DNA of 64,000 nt from NCBI RefSeq assembly GCF_000005505.3, contig NC_016132.3, positions 5,518,001-5,582,000 of the forward strand, read 5' to 3'. The position numbers and the translations under genes were made by a program. A model generated the notes under the pieces. The model was not told the DNA's origin. It ran no database searches and saw nothing but the letters and a program-made list of their open reading frames with translations. Every line of letters begins with the position of its first letter. Positions within the stretch are counted from its first letter, which is position 1. Below are positions 10,575 to 22,240 of the stretch, piece after piece. This DNA comes from Brachypodium distachyon. Taxonomy: Eukaryota; Streptophyta; Magnoliopsida; Poales; Poaceae.

Positions 10575-11110
10575 GAGAAAGCGGTTTTGCCGGGGGCCAG
10601 GGCCGCCCGCAAAGACGGCTTTTTTTCGGAACCACCGGCAAAGCCCGTCGGCACGGAGATTCACCGGCAAAGGACTCTTTGCCGGCGGCTTTCTCACGGG
10701 TCCATCGGCGAAGCCTTTGCCGGCGGCCGAAACGACGGCCTCCGGCAAAAAAAGGAGATCACAGGTGCCGTTAACGGCTGGGCCCACATGTCGGGCTTTT
10801 GCCGGTGGCCAGGGAAAAAGCCGCCGGCAAAGGGCCGGCATGTGTGGCGCCGCGAGCAGGCTGCGCATGCCACGGCTGGGCCCACATGTCGGGCCTTTGC
10901 CGGCGGTCAAGGAAAAAGCCGCCGGCAAAGGGTGGGCACGTGGCACGCCGCGAGCCGGCCGCGCGTGCCACGATGTGGCCCACATGTTGGGCATTTGTCG
11001 GCGGCCAGGGAAAAAGCCGTCGGCAAAGGTTGGGGGCCTTTGCCGACGGCCAGCGAAAAAGCCGTTGGCAAAGGGCGGGCACGTGGCACGATCTGGTGCG
11101 TGCCCGCGCT
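10575..11110. repeat. CACTA subterminal repeat array, ~98-bp period
   Basis: The unit contains GCCCACATGTCGGGC, then TTTGCCGGCGGCCAGG and GAAAAAGCCGCCGGCAAAGG. Unit starts at 10782, 10880 and 10978 give a period of 98 bp, with diverged units on either side. The inner GCCGGCGGC and GCCGCCGGC blocks form a hairpin with an AGGGAAAAA loop. In CACTA elements such subterminal repeats bind the TNPA-type protein (family knowledge). Overlapping GC-rich frames here are artefacts. Confidence 0.85.
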
Positions 11111-11534
11111 CATTGGCCGCCGGCAAAAGGTATTTTTTTTGGTTTTTTTTATCGCAGCAATTTGAAATATTTTCACAGCACATATATACAGATATATATT
11201 CATCCATATCACAGCAATACATCCCCACAAAATCATCGACGCATCTACATAACGCATTCACATCACAAGCATATAAACATCTCATGAAAGTCCGAAAACA
11301 TCACATATTTCACAACAAAATTATTACAAGTGTTCATCACATGGTAGCAACATATTACAAGCTAGTGTTCATAGACGACAAGATGGTGACTCGGGCACCT
11401 TCAACATCCACTACCCATTGCACTAGTAGAAACCTATGAAATGGAGTTGGAATAGCATAATTAGATATAAACAAAAAAATTGAAGTGACAATTGTAGTAT
11501 TTGAAGCAGAACTTAGCCATTTGGCTCAAAATTG

Positions 11535-12085
11535 GTGCAATGGAATCATTTTTTAGCAAACATGGCTCATGTGGCTCCAAAAATGCCACCAAGGCACAAT
11601 TTTGGAGCCAAATGACCCCTAAATGCTCTAAAATGGCACGATGGCACCATTTTGGAGCGAATATGGCTTATTTGGCACAAAAATGCCACCAAGGCACTAG
11701 TTTGGCTACAAAACAAGCCATTTCGCTCCATTATGCTAGCATAGCTCCATTTTGGAGCCAACATGGCTCATCTGGCTACAAAATGCCACCAAGGCACCAT
11801 TTTGGAGCCAAATGAGCCACCAAGGCACCATTTTTGAGCCAAATGGCCTAAAAATGGCACCAAGGCACTATGTTGGAGCCAATATGGCTCATTTGGCTCC
11901 AAAATGGTGCCTTGGTGCCATTTTTGGGCCATTTGGCTCCAAAATGCCACCAAGTCACCATTTTATAGCTAATATGACTCTTTTGGCTCCAAAATGGTGC
12001 CCTGGTGGCATAAATGAGCCAAATGCTCAAAAATGCCACCAAGACACCATTTTGGAGCCAAGTGAGCCCTCTTGTCTCTAAAATG
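11535..12085. repeat. Degenerate palindromic mini-satellite (TTGGCTCCAAAATGG units)
   Basis: More than a dozen copies of CCATTTTGGAGCCAA or its inverse TTGGCTCCAAAATGG occur. They are joined by GCCACCAAGGCAC and spaced mainly 40-50 bp. Orientation switches within the array (for example near 11890-11940), giving potential hairpins. Apparent proteins rich in FWSQM/KWCLGAIFG come from the repeat. It lies between the subterminal repeats and the 3' end of the TNPA-like gene. Confidence 0.8.
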
Positions 12086-12479
12086 AGATCTATGTCACTA
12101 TGTGATGCTAGGTTACGCAGTTCTACGTGTGGAGGCAAGAAAGTAAGTTTTCAAAACAACGGACCTCGAGACGAGACAAGTTTGTGGTAACTTACCCGAG
12201 TCAGTGCCTAGGAGCAGGTGACTGGCCAAGAGGGTTGCCTCTAGCAAGGCTTGCGTGTGAAGAAGGGTCGTTCGAGCCACGGCCGGATTGATGCTGTTGC
12301 ACAGATGATTAGGCATTGACCCCAACCCTCAACGAAAGCAAGAAAAGTCATGAATGGAGATTGAAATGTTTCGAGTGAACTCACCAGAGTCTGTGGAGAA
12401 GGCTGTGGAGCATGTTCAATCTGGAGATTGACAAATGCCAAGTCGAACGGCGGTGGTGCTGTAGGCGGCTCTTGAGAGG

Positions 12480-14519
12480 TGGCGGCGAGGTACGGCTGCA
12501 TATTGAAAAGACAAAGAGTTGCAGTTACGGAACTAATACCACGCTTTCTTGGCTATTATGTGCGGTAAACATACCCTAAGGTGGTCATACTGAGCCCTCA
12601 GTGCGGCCTGCATATGAGTCTAGACCTGAGCCGCCACCTGAGCCTGGATCTGAGCATCCTGAGCCTGCCTCTAAGCCTCCATCTGAGCCTGCACCTGAGC
12701 CGCCACCATACCCTCCACCTCCTGCAATGCCATTACAAGTTCATTGTCGTTACAATGAAATGCGAAAAGACACGAGATGGTGAATGAAGAACAACTAACC
12801 TGCTGTGAGAACTGCCGTGCACCTGGACGACTGCGTATACTAGCACTCGAGCTCATGGAAGTAGCCTTCAGGTGAGGTAGGCTGGGAATGGTGCTCGGAT
12901 CAATGGTTCCGTTCCCGAAGACCAGCCTACCGTGCTTCATGCCTCCTTCCACCCTCACGACCACTTCCACATCCAGGTCGTGCTGGCTAGGATCAGCCCC
13001 GGGGCCGTGCACCTCCTCAAACACCTCCACGTAGCCTGTGACCTTGGCATGGTCAGCCGGGGTGGCGTAGGCTTCGGACGGGGCGTTCGCACTGTACTCC
13101 GACACGGTGGTCGCCTTTCCCCTGAGGACGCAGTCAACGGCCGTGAAACTGGTGAGGCGTTCTTTATTCGGATGAGCCTTCGCCTGAAACAACAAGCAAC
13201 AACAAGATAGTGAGGGGTGAGGCTCGCACATGAAGATCTTTTTGGGAGAAAAACACATACATAGTTGTTGATGTAGCCCTGCAGGTTCACACTCCCTTGA
13301 TGGTGCATTCCGCTTGGGTTTGCCAACCTCCTCTCCCTAAGGAGCCCGTGAGTCTCCACGTACTCCGGGCTGCACCACGAGTCCACCAGCGCCTTCTAGG
13401 CATTTAAGTGCGAGATGCACCAGTGCGGAGGAACCTAAATGAACAAGTACAAGCCCAAACACGAAGAAGTTAAGCGTTAGCCCTTATTAAGCAAGGAAAT
13501 GCACTTTATTTTACTTTACCTGCATGTACTGTTCGTGCTCGAGATGCGTCACGACACATTGTGCCTTGTCCAATCTCTGTTTCTTCACTTCGGCATAGTA
13601 CTTCCTCACGGCGTAGACATGCGCATGATAGAACATCTCGGACAATGCCTTCTTCACACTTGCCTCGAAGTGTCGTGCAATTGTTGCATCATCAATGCCT
13701 TCCGCCAGCTTGAAGAACCGCTGAAATTAGACAAAACAGATCCATTCATGAGTTATATATTTTGCATTACAATTGTTTTGACTAATGTACGCATTGTGCG
13801 AAGGCGACTTACCCAAAATTCGCCCTTCACCCGCTCGGCTTTGTTCGCATACACCACATTCTCTCTATCTTGAAAGTCCGGTTGGGCCACGTAGTGTGCC
13901 CATGTCCGGGCTACCTCTGGCTCCTCCTTTCCTTCAAGAAGAACCATGCCAGGGAAGTGGTCCATGAGGAGGACCCTAAGCACAGCCTTGGGTTGCATCG
14001 TAAAACACCCGGGTGCAACAACCACCCAGCCCCTGCACAAGGATAATACAAGTCAATTGCAGTTAATAAATGAAACAACAATTTGATGTAAACTGAATTC
14101 TAGGATCAAGAAAGGTACATCTTGGTTGTTGGACGAATGACCGGCTTCTCAGCTTCACAAGAGGGCCGCTTGGTGGGGAGACGAGTAGGACCACGCTGGT
14201 ACACTTTGTCTGTACCAGAGCTGGAGGCAGCCCCCGCCAAGGCTCCCGCGGAGGTACCAACAGAGTGATCCTGCAGCTCGTCCTCACCAAAGTCCCCCGC
14301 CTCCATCTCCATCTCCCTCACCTCTTCCTGAATCTCCTCCTCCCTATCATCCTCAGGATTGTACAGTGGATCGAGTGGCACCGGCGAGGGAGAGGGCTCC
14401 CTCCTGGCTTTGCCCTTTGCTTTACGTGCAAGGGTTTTCTTCAGGGGTTTGGCCTTCACTTTAGGCGGAGGGTATAGCTCTTCGACACGCCTCTGAGAGG
14501 TACTACGCTCGCCCACCAT
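12480..14519 (-). pseudogene. TNPA-like CACTA gene (plant transposase Ptta/En/Spm type), multi-exon
   Basis: The ATG is at 14519. The first exon (to about 14118) encodes a basic then acidic N-terminus with VEELYPPPKVKAKPLKKTL and an Asp/Glu-rich middle. Following exons give GWVVVAPGCFTMQPKAVLRV (near 14030-13800), KLAEGIDDATIARHFEASV and KALSEMFYHAHVYAVRKYY (near 13720-13510), and WCSPEYVETHGLLRERRLAN (near 13390-13270). Next comes a segment with VDCVLRGKATTVSEYSANAP and VFEEVHGPGADPSQHDLDVE (near 13190-12800). A Gln/Ala-rich coiled coil follows (12790-12590). This order matches the Transposase_24 domain of CACTA second ORFs, whose product binds the subterminal repeats. Whether the full gene is intact was not established; exon ends are approximate. 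Confidence 0.72.
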
Positions 14520-14560
14520 GGTTCAATCACCTGCCATGAGGAAAAGTGAACAAGTTAGTA

Positions 14561-14830
14561 CGGATTATACAAATAGATGTAAATAAATGAAACAACAACT
14601 TGATGTAAACAAATGAAACAACTTGATGTACAATACAAGTAAAGTTGAGATTCAATGAACTAACTAATTAAGTAGGACGGATTATACAAGTAGATGTAAA
14701 CAAATGAAACAACATCTTGATGTAAATAAAAAAAACACCAACTAAATGTAAACAAATGAAACAATTTGATGTACAATACAGTAAAGTTAGGATTCAACGA
14801 ACTAACTAATTAAGTAGGACGGATTACAAC
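14561..14830. repeat. Tandem duplication in the CACTA inter-gene region
   Basis: CGGATTATACAA(A/G)TAGATGT starts at 14561 and 14678 (period 117 bp), with a third truncated start at 14820. Each unit carries two or more AAATGAAACAAC and CTTGATGTA sub-repeats. It is AT-rich and separates the TNPA-like and TNP2 genes. Confidence 0.7.
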
Positions 14831-14852
14831 TTGATGTAAACAAGAGAAACAA

Positions 14853-15577
14853 CTAAGTATGGGCATGTGGATTATAGTCTTCGTCATCGGGATCAACTAG
14901 AAGAGCCGCATCAAGATCACTCTCAACATCACTATCAACATTGGCCTGTTCCTCATCGTCGTCGTCACCATCACCATCAACCTCGTCACCTTCACCGTCA
15001 TTGTCTACTTCCGTGCCCGGATAATCGGTATACTGTACCACGAAATCACTTGTGTCCTCGCCAGCTTCTTGGAAAAACTCGTCGCCAAGCTCTCGTTACG
15101 GCAGATAATCTTGGTCGTTGGTTCTGGTAGTTTACCATGTGGCTGCACGTGGTACACGACGTCCAAACCCTGAAGGCGAGCCACTTTAGTGCACGAGTAC
15201 GAGAGGAAATAAACTCGTGTGGCTTGTTGAGCCACAATATATACATCCTCGCATTCGAAGACACTGTCTCGATTTACTTCGACTAGGCCAATTGTGTCAT
15301 CCTTGTTAACGTGTTTCGGATCAATCCAACGGCATTTGAATACAATGACCTTTGGAGGTTTGGGGCCGCGGTATTGTAGTTCGTATATCTCCTCAACCCT
15401 TCCGTAGAAGTCATCTCCACTGCATTCTACGAACACCCCGGAATTTGTTGAGGTTCGATTGGGCCGACTGAGCTCGTACCCTGTTGTATGGAATCGATAT
15501 CCATTGACGTCGTAGGATTTGAATGAACCGACCTTGACATCAAAACCATTGGCAATTTGTCTCAATTGGGAGCTCAT
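14853..15577 (-). pseudogene. C-terminal part of CACTA transposase TNP2 (DUF4216)
   Basis: The frame from 15577 reads the DUF4216 pattern: GSFKSYDVNGYRFHTTGYE, GVFVECSGDDFYGRVEEIYE, VFKCRWIDP and SVFECEDVYIVAQQATRVYF. Near 15100-15115 the frame shifts by one base. It then continues through FFQEAGEDTSDFVVQYTDYP and an acidic tail to a TAG at 14853-14855. A further upstream exon fragment lies at about 15680-15780 (GSGFIEWFQNQ). The catalytic Transposase_21 region expected upstream is absent; retrotransposon DNA begins at 15845. It is a dead fragment. Confidence 0.8.
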
Positions 15578-15844
15578 TGACGCATCATTGTTAGCCTACA
15601 GGTTTAAGTAGAAAAGCATCATGTATTAGTTGCACGCAAGGCCTCTAGGTGTTGAAACAATTAGGAGCTAAGAAAGAAAGTACTTGATTTTGGAACCACT
15701 CAATGAAACCAGATCCGGGGCCATTTGGACCATCTCTAAGAAGGGCATCATGTTCTAGAGGATCAGGTTTTCTTGTTCGCTTCCAGTTGAGTTGAGTGAA
15801 TGTGCTGACGCAATGAGAATAAGATGAGTTAGAGACAAACTTGT

Positions 15845-16900
15845 TGTTGGAGCACGGTCTCCGTCACCGGGGATGACGAGCACCCCCTTTTTGGTTCGGC
15901 GGAGGGCGAGGTGATCGCTCCGGCGATCGCCGGTGTGGCGATAGACACGAAGTGTAGACACAAGAGATTTTTACCCAGGTTCGGGCCACCCGGAGGTGTA
16001 ATACCCTACGTCCTGCTCTGAGTTATATTCACAAATTTGAGTGTGTACAGATCACCCGGGGATTTCCTGGGTTGGCTATTTAGTGTGATTGCTGTGCTAT
16101 GTTCTACTCACTCAGGTTCCAACTGAGCTGAACCCAACTCTTTTACCGGTGGCATTGGTCCTCCTATTATAGACAAGGGGATACCACAGGTGCCTATGCA
16201 TGCAGCGTGACACGTCCCCTAGACGCGTGTCACGGCCGCATGGAATACAATTTTACTCATTTGCGCTGGACGCCATGCAGCGCCCAGTCCACTGTACACG
16301 GTAGAAAAATGGTTCGTAAGGTAGTCGCCCTAGCCTTGCTCAACAAGACTAGGCCTGCCGATAAGACTCATGTCGGTGCATTAAATGCACTGCGCCCGCC
16401 GTCTTGTCCTGTCTTCACTGTTCTGCGGGTCCCGCCTGCATGCCCGAGCGTGGGTTGCTGGGGTGCACCTTCCCGGCTAGCGCACCTGCTAGTTGCCGGG
16501 AGGCGTTCCTTCGGCTTCCCGGGACCGGGGTTCCCAGGAGCATTTTGTACTCGGCCCTTAGCTTTAGCTTCGCTAGGGGTCGTCTCCTCAAGGTAGGCTT
16601 CCCGGGCTCGCCGTTTCTCGGGAGTCCTTCCTGATGGGGCTCCGTCACTGGCAACCCACGCGTCCCATATCAGTGGGACCCCGTGGGCCACTGGTGTGGA
16701 CCGGCAGCCTTGAAGCTTCCAGCAAGTGCTCTCCTCGGTCGGTTGCCGGGCTACGCCCTATCCGACACGTCAGTCCCAAGGGGGAAACCCCCTGGCACCC
16801 GGCCTCGTTGGCCGCATTTATAGCTCCACTTCTCCGAGCGGAACGGTCGGCCGCACGATTTCGTGCCTTATCTCCCTTAATCACCAAAGAGTTAAGGCCA
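15845..16900 (-). repeat. Gypsy LTR remnant A (minus orientation)
   Basis: It is homologous to LTRs B (21305-22219, plus) and C (22724-23585, minus). Shared blocks are ACCGGGGATG, CCGGCGATCG, ACCCAGGTTCGGGCCACC, CCCTACGTCCTGC and GGATACCACAGGTGCC. A TATA-like CTATAATAGGAGG is at about 16163-16176. The LTR 3' end is CCAACA at 15845 (minus strand). The 5' limit is uncertain, before the antisense-gene promoter at 16984. No 5-bp target duplication matches the far side of the retrotransposon cluster. Confidence 0.65.
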
Positions 16901-16983
16901 CGTCGCGCACCCCCCTCTTAATCTTCGATGCTTTAGGGCTCTTTATCACCAATCGTGGGGGTGCCCGTTGCAGTTCGCAGCCC

Positions 16984-17017
16984 CGATAAATACCCAAGGC
17001 CGATAAATACCCAAGGC
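16984..17017 (+). promoter_or_regulatory. Tandem TATA-like promoter of the gypsy-type ORF
   Basis: A 17-bp sequence, CGATAAATACCCAAGGC, is repeated head to tail (16984-17000 and 17001-17017). A CT-rich leader and an ATG at 17118 follow, so each copy could serve as a TATA box about 100-130 bp upstream of the start. Confidence 0.55.
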
Positions 17018-17117
17018 CGGCGGCGAGGCACTCCCCACTGTCTCTCTCTCTTTCCATCACCTCCTCCCAAGCTCCCCGCTCCCAACTCCAACCGAACCAC
17101 CTCTCCACCCTCCACCG

Positions 17118-20100
17118 ATGTCTTCTAAGGGCCAGAACCGTCCCAAGGGGAGCACCAGTAAAGGGGATTAAGCCGGCAAGAAGGAGCCGTCGGACAAGGC
17201 CCGGAAGGAGGAGAAAATACGGGCTAAATTCGCCTTCTTCCCCACGGGTACAACGGCGAGGGGGTCGACAAGCTGGACTTGGCGCTGGCCACCAAGCACA
17301 ATGAGCACAGGCCGACGCGGGTCCTTCCCGTCGGAGCGGAGCGCGACGGGCACTACTTTCCGGATCTTCGGGAGGTTCATCCCTGCCGGGTTCGTGCCGC
17401 CGCACTCCTACTTTCTCTCAGCCATCATGGAGTCCTATGGGCTCCTCATGGTGCAGCTTCACCCCACGTCGTTCTTCACATTGGCTATTTTCCAACACCT
17501 CTGTGAAGCGTTCGTGGGGGTGATGCCGTCGGTGGCGCTATTCCGCCACTACTACTACCCGAGGGTGGAGAAGAAGGCCCCCTTGTTCTCGGGGGTAGTG
17601 TTCCGATTCCGTGATAGGATCAAATCGGAATTCATCGAGCTGGGGAAGAAGAAGATCGAGCACGAATGGCGCCGTGACTGGTGCTGGGTGCACACCGACG
17701 AGCTCCAGGAGTTCCACGAGGAGCCGCTCGGGCCTCCAAAGGGGTCTGACGACAAGACGCTCCGCGACCCGAAGGATGAGGAGCTGGCCCCGATCTGTGC
17801 GAAGATCAAAGCACTCCGGGAGGCCGGGCTCACGGACATGGATGTGGCACGCCCCTTCATCGGGAGGCGCGTGGACCCCCTGCAGCGGCGCTCGCATCCG
17901 GCGTGGATGTACACCGGGGCAGGCGACCAGACCCGGCTGCAGCGCACGGACCTCCTCCCGGAGGAAGTGCGGTTCTGGGTGAAGGGTATCATCGGCGAGG
18001 ACGAGCCTACCGGCTGCTCCCGCCTAGAGCGCACTCGCTCCACGCCGGGATCCCGAACCCGGGAGCCCGGGATCTCCCACTCTGCGACGAGTGGGGGATC
18101 GTGGAGGACCCCTTAGCGCAACTCTCACCCCCGCAGCCCCGGTCCCAGAAGGGCAAGGAACCGGCTACGGACTCGGGGAAAGGGGGCCAAGGCCAAGCCT
18201 CCGCCAAGGCAGAGGACTCGGACTCCGACGACTCCTCGTTGGGCGTCGGAGGAGACCTCAGTGACGACGACGGTGACGACGACGTTGCCCCGACAGTCGG
18301 CGAGGTCGTGCCAGAGGAGGAAGACAAGGAAGATGACGTCCCCTTGGTGAGGCAGTTCGCGGCAGAGCGGGCAGGCAGGCGGGAGGCAGCCCGCAGCTCC
18401 AAGAGCCTCACGGCGACCCGGGGGCTGAGGCCTCCGGCGGCAGTGGCGCGGCGGCAACAGCCACCCCGACCACCCCGGTAACTCCGACAGCTCCCCCCGT
18501 GCGAAACGGCCCTCCGGCGAGGAGCATCCTGGTGGACAGGGTGCTCAATCTCAAGCCGGCGGGGTAAGTACAATGACGTTTAGAACGGTTTTGATTTTGC
18601 AAAATTATTTTGTGCCTGACTAATCTACTTTTGCGTTTTCCAGTTCGTTGAGGAAGAGGGTGCAGACCAGCGTGTCGCCGGCAGCACCAGCCAAGAAGCC
18701 TCGACCGACATCAGACGGCGGCGACCAAGGCGCTGCTGACGCATCGGTTGCGCCGGCGGCAACGGCCGCGAGGGACCCAAGGATCTCCGACTCGAGTTCG
18801 CAGGGCACCGGCCCGGCGGCAGGTACGCGCAAGCTCGAACACTTTCTGTATTATTATTCGGGCCAATCCCCATGCTTGACGTAGGAGCCGTTCTTGCAGT
18901 TGCCGGAGGGGTTCCGGCTGCGCCCGTGCCTGCAGAGGTGCGGGTCATCGACTTTACTGGCGAGGTCGAGCCCTTCAGCAATCGGCCACGGCGCCTGTCA
19001 GGGCCGTGACTGCTGCCACAGGTGACGCCACGCAGGGGACGCCATCTGAGGTGGGCGACGCAAAGCAGCCTCCACCAGCCGGGTCGGGCGGTGGTGCCCT
19101 GGAGAAGCCCCCGAGCCCCCAGCTCGCCCCTCCGGACGAGCAGGGAGCAGCGGGGCTCGACCATGCCGGGGGCGCGCCATGAAATCCTGACGCGCCCTCG
19201 GGGTCGCAGACGGTCGCGGCGGGGTCCTCCTCCTCCGCTGGAGCCGCATTCAGCCCGGAAGCAAGGGAGCTCACCGGGCAGGCTTGGGGTCGGATCACGT
19301 TCGACCCCAGCGTGTTCCAGCAGGGACACCAAGTGATCGACAACATCCAGCGGCAGCGGATGTTCGTCGACTTCTTCAACGAGGCGCAGCAGCACCACGC
19401 CCACGTAGTGGCGGAACTGGGGCACAGCGCGACGGGAGGCGGAGGAGCAGCGCACCGAGCTGCAGCGGCTCCGGGAGGAGCGCCAGCAGGCGCGGCAAGC
19501 CGGGGAAACGCCTGCTGTGCAAGGGGTGCCGGAGGCGCTGATCCTCCAGCAGCTGTGGGATCTCCGGCAAGAGCACCAGCGGGAGCTCGACCTGGTGAAG
19601 GCCACACACACCAAGAGCGAGGAGGAGCACCAGGCGGCTCTGGACTCGTTCCAGGGGTGTCTCCGGGAGAAAACAGACTTACTGTCCGGCTACTCCGTAG
19701 AGATCCAACGCCTCCGCCACGAGGTCAAAGAGCTGGAGATGGTGGCCGCAACAGCAGCCGAAGCCTCGGCGCGCCGGGAGAAGGAGCTACAGGACCAGGC
19801 CCGCTCCCGGGAGCGCGAGTTTGCGGGGCAGCTCAAGGCCGCCCAAGATGTTAGCTCGTCCCTTCAGGGCGAGCTTGACGTGGCACGGCAGGAACTCTGG
19901 CGGATCGACGGCGACACCACCAAGAAGGCGTCAGAGATCGGTAGGCTGAAGTCCGAGTGCCGCGAGCACAAGTTGCAGGCCTAGGAGGCGTGCGGTGCGT
20001 GCACCGAGCTGCGGGCCCGCAAGACGGGGGAAGTGGTCAGGCTGAAGAAGCTGGCCGACTTGGCGGTGGAGGCGCTGTAGGGGTTTGACATCCCTGTGGC

Positions 20101-20489
20101 TTCCTTCGATGCGGCAGACATGGGGAGCTTCACTTAGTTCTTCGCAGACTTCGTCGGCCGGCTGAGCGGCCTACAGAGCTGCGTCACGGCCTTCGGGGAC
20201 CGGCAAGTTGGCCTCGCGCCCGAGCAGGTCGCTAGGCAGATTCTCACCCGGGTCCACTCCGCCCACCCCCGACTTCCTGTTCGAGTCGGTCTTCGATGCC
20301 TGGTCGGACGAGGAAGAGGCCAAGACCCACCGGGAGGCGGTGCAGGGCGTCGTGGACGAGATGGTGGCGCGAATGCAGGGCAGGGTCGACGACGACGAAG
20401 CCGCTGCTGAGGAGGTTGCCGGAGAAGCCCCCGATGCCGAGGATGCCCCTGACACCGAAGTAGCCGCCCCTGGAGCACCTCCCGCGTAG
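17118..20489 (+). pseudogene. Gypsy-type 'Transposase_28' ORF of a grass retrotransposon, decayed
   Basis: A short N-terminus from 17118 meets an in-frame TAA at about 17169 and then a frameshift. From about 17350 it reads a well-conserved block: FGRFIPAGFVPPHSYFLSAI, LLMVQLHPTSFFTLAIFQHL, FRHYYYPRV and FIELGKKKIEHEWRRDWCWV. This is the 'putative gypsy type transposon' domain (PF04195) that accompanies Grande/RIRE2-type elements. An acidic and Pro-rich linker follows, then an intron (about 18568-18643, GTAAGT...CAG). A long coiled coil of 19300-20040 has several frame breaks and a TAG at 19982. The acidic C-terminus ends at 20489. In relatives this ORF is antisense to gag-pol and lies next to the 3' LTR, which fits LTR A on the minus strand. 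The protein's role is unknown. Confidence 0.7.
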
Positions 20490-21304
20490 TTCCCTTCGTT
20501 CTCTTTTTTCTTTTTCATTTCCTTGCAAGTGGCGCGTGGCGCATTAGAACTTTTTTTTACGTTAGCTTTCCCTTGTCATTATCAGAGTTACTCGTCAACT
20601 TATTTTGCCCAAGCTTTAATATATATCCGATGCTTTTTTCATTTGCTTCTTTGCTTAAGACTAGCTTGTCGGGGAGGGGCTCTGTCCTTCCCGTGTTTTA
20701 GCCTTGCGTACCCGGAGACTCGCCAACCACATGCTTGGCCAGACTAGGGACCCGGGACGGACCCGCAGTGCCGACCTAGTACCAGACAACAGCGGCTAGT
20801 CACTCCGTCTGCGGGTTAACTACCCCAGCGCGCACGCCTCCGGGACGGACCCGCGAGCCACGTGTGGGGGGCGTCCTCACTCCGCAAGCGTCCTTCCTAC
20901 GCTCCGGCTACACGGGGACCCAGCTTACCCCAGCAAACCATCTTACTAAAGGGGAAAAACCAAGGACCCAAAATGAGATACTTAGCTTCCCGTTCTTTTT
21001 GGACTTGCTGCGCCTTGTGGAGAGCCGTGGGAAGGACGTGTTGGCAGTGTACCCTCCAACAGAACCTTCGGAGCCGCGGAGGCATGCACCACCACCCCGC
21101 CGTTACGACGCCTATCGCTTGTCCCATCGCCATTTCTGGTGTCGCTCCATAAGAGATGTGGTAGGGCCGCAATGGTGGGAACACCCTCGGCGACAAACGC
21201 AGAGGGATGCACCACCATCGCCTCTCTGCGATATCTCTTGTTTTCTTGCCCGTTGTTGGTGTTGCACTTGCCCTGGTCTCCTTAAATAGCCAAAGCGCTG
21301 CTCT
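20490..21304. other. 3' flank of the gypsy-type ORF, repeat-like
   Basis: A T-rich stretch (probable 3' UTR) is followed by GC-rich sequence with repeated GGGACGGACCCGC and ATGCACCACCA(C/T)C motifs. No gene was recognised; it is probably internal retrotransposon sequence. Confidence 0.35.
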
Positions 21305-22219
21305 TGTCTCCTGTCGCACCAGTGGCACCCGGGGTGCCACCGCTGCGCGACGCGTGGGCCACCTCGCTTGGTACCCGGAAGGATCGCACCCTGGGCAGCT
21401 CCGCGCGAGCTGCCCGGCAAGTCGCCAGCCCGGCATGGCTAACCAGGTTGCGGGGATTTGCCTTGCGGGGTAGCAGGAGGAGTCCCGCCTGGGCGCTTCC
21501 CGGGGAGTTCACTTGCCGGGAGAGTGTTCCCGGGCGCAAACAGCCGTTGCGAAGGCAGGAACGAGCGGGAGCGACAGCGGCGCCACGTAGCGCCTCAGCG
21601 GGCGCGCCGCTCGCAGGTTTCGTCAGGACGAGGAGTGACACACACCAGCATTTAATGCTCCGACCAAAAGGGGATTCCTTGTCCTTTCGGCCAACAGTGA
21701 CCCGCCTGGGGTAAATTTCAGGTGCCTAAGCCCCTAGGTAGCCCCTAGCTGCAGGGCTACCTAGTTTGCATGCAAGCCAGCGCACCGAGGGGGAGCTGCC
21801 CTAGCTCCCTGCTCGCCATTTGTCACCCATGCACCGTGGCACCTATGGCATCCCCTTCAGTATAAAAGGAGGACCCCTGCCAACGGTCAAGGGGTTGGAC
21901 CAGTACACAATCCACTATTAGCAATAGCCCGAAGTAACAAGCAGTACTTAGCCGAAAAGAGAGAGCACCGGGAGACACCCCCCCCCCCCGGCAACTTGTA
22001 AACCCTAACTCATTGGCTCATAGTGAACTCAGAGGCAGGACATAGGGTTTTACACCTCAGGGTGGCCCGAACCAGGGTAAAAAGTGTTCTCATGTTCTTT
22101 GTGCTCGTACGCTTCGCATTGGTCCCGTCAGCGATCGCCGGAGCGATCCCCGTAGCCCACTGCCGAACCTAAAAGGGGGTGCCCACGCATCCCCGGTGTC
22201 AAAGTCTCGTGCTATGACA
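21305..22219 (+). repeat. Gypsy LTR remnant B (plus orientation)
   Basis: It is homologous to A and C in inverse orientation. A TATAAAAGGAGG box is at 21861. The R/U5 block GGGTTTTACACCTCAGGGTG is followed by GGCCCGAACCAGGGTAAA, and the LTR ends ATGACA at 22219. A primer-binding-like site follows two bases later, so this reads as a 5' LTR. The left limit is approximate. Confidence 0.7.
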
Positions 22220-22221
22220 TC

Positions 22222-22240
22222 TGGCGCGCCAGGTAGAGGG
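22222..22240 (+). other. Primer-binding site next to LTR B
   Basis: TGGCGCGCCAGGTAGAGGG lies two bases after the LTR end. TGGCGCGCCAGGTAG is the usual sequence at this place in a set of grass gypsy elements. The complementary tRNA was not assigned. Confidence 0.65.

Noticed and set aside
10548..11439. Several overlapping 90-240 aa frames on both strands, rich in GKSRRQR/RLFPWPPAK repeats
   Set aside because: They follow the ~98-bp GC-rich CACTA subterminal repeat in every frame; the peptide repeats come from the DNA repeat, not from coding selection.
11501..12138. Repeat-protein-like frames on both strands (FWSQM, KWCLGAIFG)
   Set aside because: These are translations of the palindromic mini-satellite; frames exist on both strands and no start or splice context supports a gene.
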